Positions 41,028 through 42,919 of a stretch of 42,919 bases of DNA are shown piece after piece. The position numbers were made by a program, and so were the translations under genes. This DNA comes from Crenarchaeota archaeon 13_1_40CM_3_52_17 (GTDB lineage Archaea > Thermoproteota > Bathyarchaeia > 40CM-2-53-6). Position 1 is the stretch's first letter; every line of letters begins with the position of its first letter. The stretch is from positions 1-42,919 of the forward strand of contig MNGN01000060.1 of NCBI GenBank assembly GCA_001918745.1, written 5' to 3'. The notes beneath the pieces are model-generated. The model searched no databases. It saw only the letters and a program-made list of their open reading frames with translations, and had not been told where the DNA came from.

Positions 41028-41814
41028 ATGTGTCAGGCAAAGATCGAAGAATATCGGGTTCGAACTGAGAATGGAAGGAGAAGTGCACTGTTGGATCTCT
41101 GATGGCTAAGTCGAGCCAGACCAGGGAAAACGCCCCCACGGTTAGATAGATTAGCACTAGACCGCCAGCAGGTCCAAGAAGGAATGACGACAATAGTTCG
41201 ATCGTCGACACGATCGCCACTGACACGCCCAAGATGTCGCGTGAGGCCACTGGCGCGCCTCTTACGGAAGCGCCCTGCAATCCGGTCGCCTTTAGGGTCC
41301 TGTCGACGTCCTCTAGGACCAGTTCTTCCAAGCGAGCGTGTTTCGCTAGCTCTCGTGAGAGGAACCATAGGGCAGTTACAAGAAAAATCCAGCCGACAAC
41401 AGGGATCGAGGCAAGGAGAGCCCACAGCACCGCGCTCCTTTCATGCTCTCCTCGCGACAGCCTATAGAGGCCCTCTTCAGCGGAACTCAGGGGCAGCATG
41501 GCTTCCTGACCGGTCGCTCCAGTCCTCGACTGAAGCTCGCCGACTGCCTTCCATAGAAGGGCTCTCGTTCTACTGGAGTGATTATTCGCCCTACTCATAA
41601 CCAAATAGACAACGTAAGACGCGGCGGCCGACGCTACCAACCCCACGATCCCAAGCTCACTAACCGCAAGCGTTAGGTCACCCGTTCCTAACCCCGCGCC
41701 CGCGCCCCACCATGCTACCATAAAGAGCGCCCACGAGAGATAGCTTGCGAGGGGCAGCAGCAAATATGACGCTGGAACAGAAAAGTCAGTTCTCGCGCGC
41801 ATCTGAGCCAACAT
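40996..41814 (-). CDS. multi-pass membrane protein, middle gene of the SpoIIM operon
   Basis: A 272-aa product if read from ATG 41814 just before the first helix (TTG 41919 in frame would overlap the upstream gene). Five helices: about 17-38, 46-65, 126-150, 198-220 and 221-242. A cytoplasmic loop with charged residues (ERSAVLWALLASIPVV nearby) resembles DUF4234 proteins such as its neighbour. Function unknown, presumably in one complex. Confidence 0.65.
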   Translation of the reverse strand: MLAQMRARTDFSVPASYLLLPLASYLSWALFMVAWWGAGAGLGTGDLTLAVSELGIVGLVASAAASYVVYLVMSRANNHSSRTRALLWKAVGELQSRTGATGQEAMLPLSSAEEGLYRLSRGEHERSAVLWALLASIPVVGWIFLVTALWFLSRELAKHARLEELVLEDVDRTLKATGLQGASVRGAPVASRDILGVSVAIVSTIELLSSFLLGPAGGLVLIYLTVGAFSLVWLDLAIRDPTVHFSFHSQFEPDILRSLPDTFAGISNVGAG

Positions 41815-41884
41815 CGAGAGACTTATCTCGCGACTAGGAGGATCGGAGAAGGTCACTCGCGAACGCCAGCTTGACTGGTTCAGC

Positions 41885-42709
41885 TTAGTTGGGCGGCGCT
41901 GAGGGAATGGGTGAAGCAAGTGGAGAGGTCGAGGAGAGCTGGGCCATGATGGTGTCTTCCATGAGCATCTGTTGTCTGAAGTGATTGTTGGGATCAGTTA
42001 CTAGCACATAGACCCAGTACACCCCGAAAATGCTCCCAGTTATCAGTGTAAGGACAAAGTAGAGAGCAAAACTTCTGTCCGGTATCGGCGGATTTCGGTA
42101 GGGGAAGTTTATCGGCACACCTACCGCATTAAAGGCCCTAAGCATGTCATTGATGAACAGGTCCTCTCTTCTCTCATGCTTGAAAAAATCCTTCATGAGA
42201 AAGTAGGCCGTGTAGATCCACACGAAGCCATAGAGTAGAGCATACAGGGTAGCGTTTTTCTCACCCTCTTCAAGCCGCGCTTCCCTCACATTCCTTTCCA
42301 TGTTGTTAAGCAGAATCGAGACATCAACGCCCTTCTTTGCCGCTATCTCCTTTGCCATAGTGATGATGTCCTCCTGCAAGAGAATCTGCCGGTTGAAGTG
42401 AGTGTTACGGCGACTCACTAGCTTGAAGATCAATACACTGACCAGAACTAAAACCACGAAATAGAGAAAATAAAGGAGAAATATTGATCCAGCCAAAGCG
42501 GCTCCCAAGGCTGGACTTCCTGTGGTCGTCGTGCCAGGGGGTCCTATTGAATTGATGGCTGAGATGACGGCTGTGAGTACTACGACAAACACGACCACTC
42601 CCACTATAACCGGCAGAAGTGGAACTATGGCCCAGGCACCCGACATTTGTTTGTCGCTTTCTAGTCGCGTCCTAAGGTCGCGTCGGAGGTTCTCAATCGG
42701 GATGCTCAA
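41885..42709 (-). CDS. DUF4234-like membrane protein
   Basis: A 274-aa product from TTG 42709 with helices near 23-46, 66-94, 157-175 and 217-239. A cytoplasmic DPNNHFRQQMLMEDTIMAQ segment after the last helix matches the DUF4234 style, and a HFNRQILLQEDIITMAKE segment earlier repeats the theme. First gene of the three-gene membrane operon. Confidence 0.75.
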   Translation of the reverse strand: MSIPIENLRRDLRTRLESDKQMSGAWAIVPLLPVIVGVVVFVVVLTAVISAINSIGPPGTTTTGSPALGAALAGSIFLLYFLYFVVLVLVSVLIFKLVSRRNTHFNRQILLQEDIITMAKEIAAKKGVDVSILLNNMERNVREARLEEGEKNATLYALLYGFVWIYTAYFLMKDFFKHERREDLFINDMLRAFNAVGVPINFPYRNPPIPDRSFALYFVLTLITGSIFGVYWVYVLVTDPNNHFRQQMLMEDTIMAQLSSTSPLASPIPSAPPN

Positions 42710-42829
42710 GGGGTTGCCGCTTCGAGTTCGCGAATCATCCGGTTTTTCTATTTAAGACAATGGAGTCTTGTTCGATCGATCAATAGCTGCTCGATTCAGG
42801 ACGATTGCTTAACGGTGAGATTCGCCAGC

Positions 42830-42837
42830 CTTTAAAT
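42830..42837 (+). promoter_or_regulatory. TATA box of the tRNA-Gly gene
   Basis: CTTTAAAT lies 28-36 nt upstream of the tRNA 5' end, the position expected for archaeal RNA polymerase with TBP. A clear match. Confidence 0.75.
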
Positions 42838-42865
42838 GACCGAGGCCCGTTGGAGTTCGTTTTGT

Positions 42866-42919
42866 GCGGCCGTGGTCTAGCCTGGTCTATGATATCAGCC
42901 TGCCAATCCTAGGCTTAGC
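42866..42919 (+). tRNA. tRNA-Gly(GCC), 5' part, probably intron-containing (cut by window edge)
   Basis: GCGGCCG acceptor strand, TG, then GTCTAGCCTGGTC of the D-arm and an anticodon loop CTGCCAA reading GCC, all as in archaeal tRNA-Gly. After the loop the expected 3' strand of the anticodon stem (GCTGA-like) is absent; TCCTAGGCTTAGC follows instead. That is what an intron at the canonical position 37/38 would look like. The 3' half is outside the window. Confidence 0.75.

Noticed and set aside
1-42919. CRISPR array or transposase
   Set aside because: No regularly spaced identical repeats and no DDE, HUH or serine/tyrosine recombinase motif were seen on either strand.

Overview
The window is archaeal DNA of roughly even base composition. 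The evidence is a family B DNA polymerase with the archaeal CFGY-type motif B, a luciferase-like F420-dependent oxidoreductase, a Ta0938-type zinc protein, VapBC/AbrB modules, zinc ribbons and an AT-rich promoter about 30 nt ahead of a tRNA-Gly gene. I would place it in Thermoproteota (Nitrososphaeria- or Bathyarchaeia-like), but this is an inference. Starts are relaxed. TTG is very common, and at least two genes, probably four, have no ATG/GTG/TTG and seem to begin at CTG or ACG.

Layout. 1-2.8 kb: 5' part of an intein-containing DNA polymerase B whose proofreading motifs look destroyed; it runs off the left edge. 3-7 kb: two membrane proteins, then a leftward operon of SufR-like Fe-S regulator, short-chain dehydrogenase and QueA-like protein, followed by an FMN reductase. 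The QueA-like set resembles actinobacterial versions. 7.3-14.8 kb: small zinc proteins, a frameshifted amino-acid permease, an F420-type oxidoreductase, an SDR, an isoprenylcysteine methyltransferase-like protein and several small membrane proteins. 14.9-26.2 kb: an accessory island holding an AbiE-like HTH/nucleotidyltransferase pair, an exported beta-propeller between two copies of the nucleotidyltransferase 3' end, a secreted phosphoesterase, a zinc-finger/haem-oxygenase-like/Ta0938 cluster, a HEPN-MNT pair, three VapBC pairs, an orphan antitoxin, a RusA-like resolvase with broken extra pieces of itself, and an M48-like protein without its catalytic residues. Palindromes lie upstream of all three VapBC antitoxins.

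26.2-42.9 kb: an S9 peptidase, a surface protein, a GNAT acetyltransferase, an IsdG-like monooxygenase, a leftward operon of HExxH protein, TPR protein and TMEM175-like membrane protein, an arsenate reductase, a 13-14-bp minisatellite, an MDR dehydrogenase with a small zinc finger, an aldo-keto reductase, a PH/zinc-ribbon protein, an RNase HI-like protein, a three-gene membrane operon ending in a SpoIIM-family protein, and the 5' half of tRNA-Gly(GCC), probably intron-containing. The most unusual signals are the near-cognate starts in toxin genes, the 3'-end duplications bracketing cargo genes, the M48 pseudoprotease and the 34.9-35.1 kb tandem repeat.
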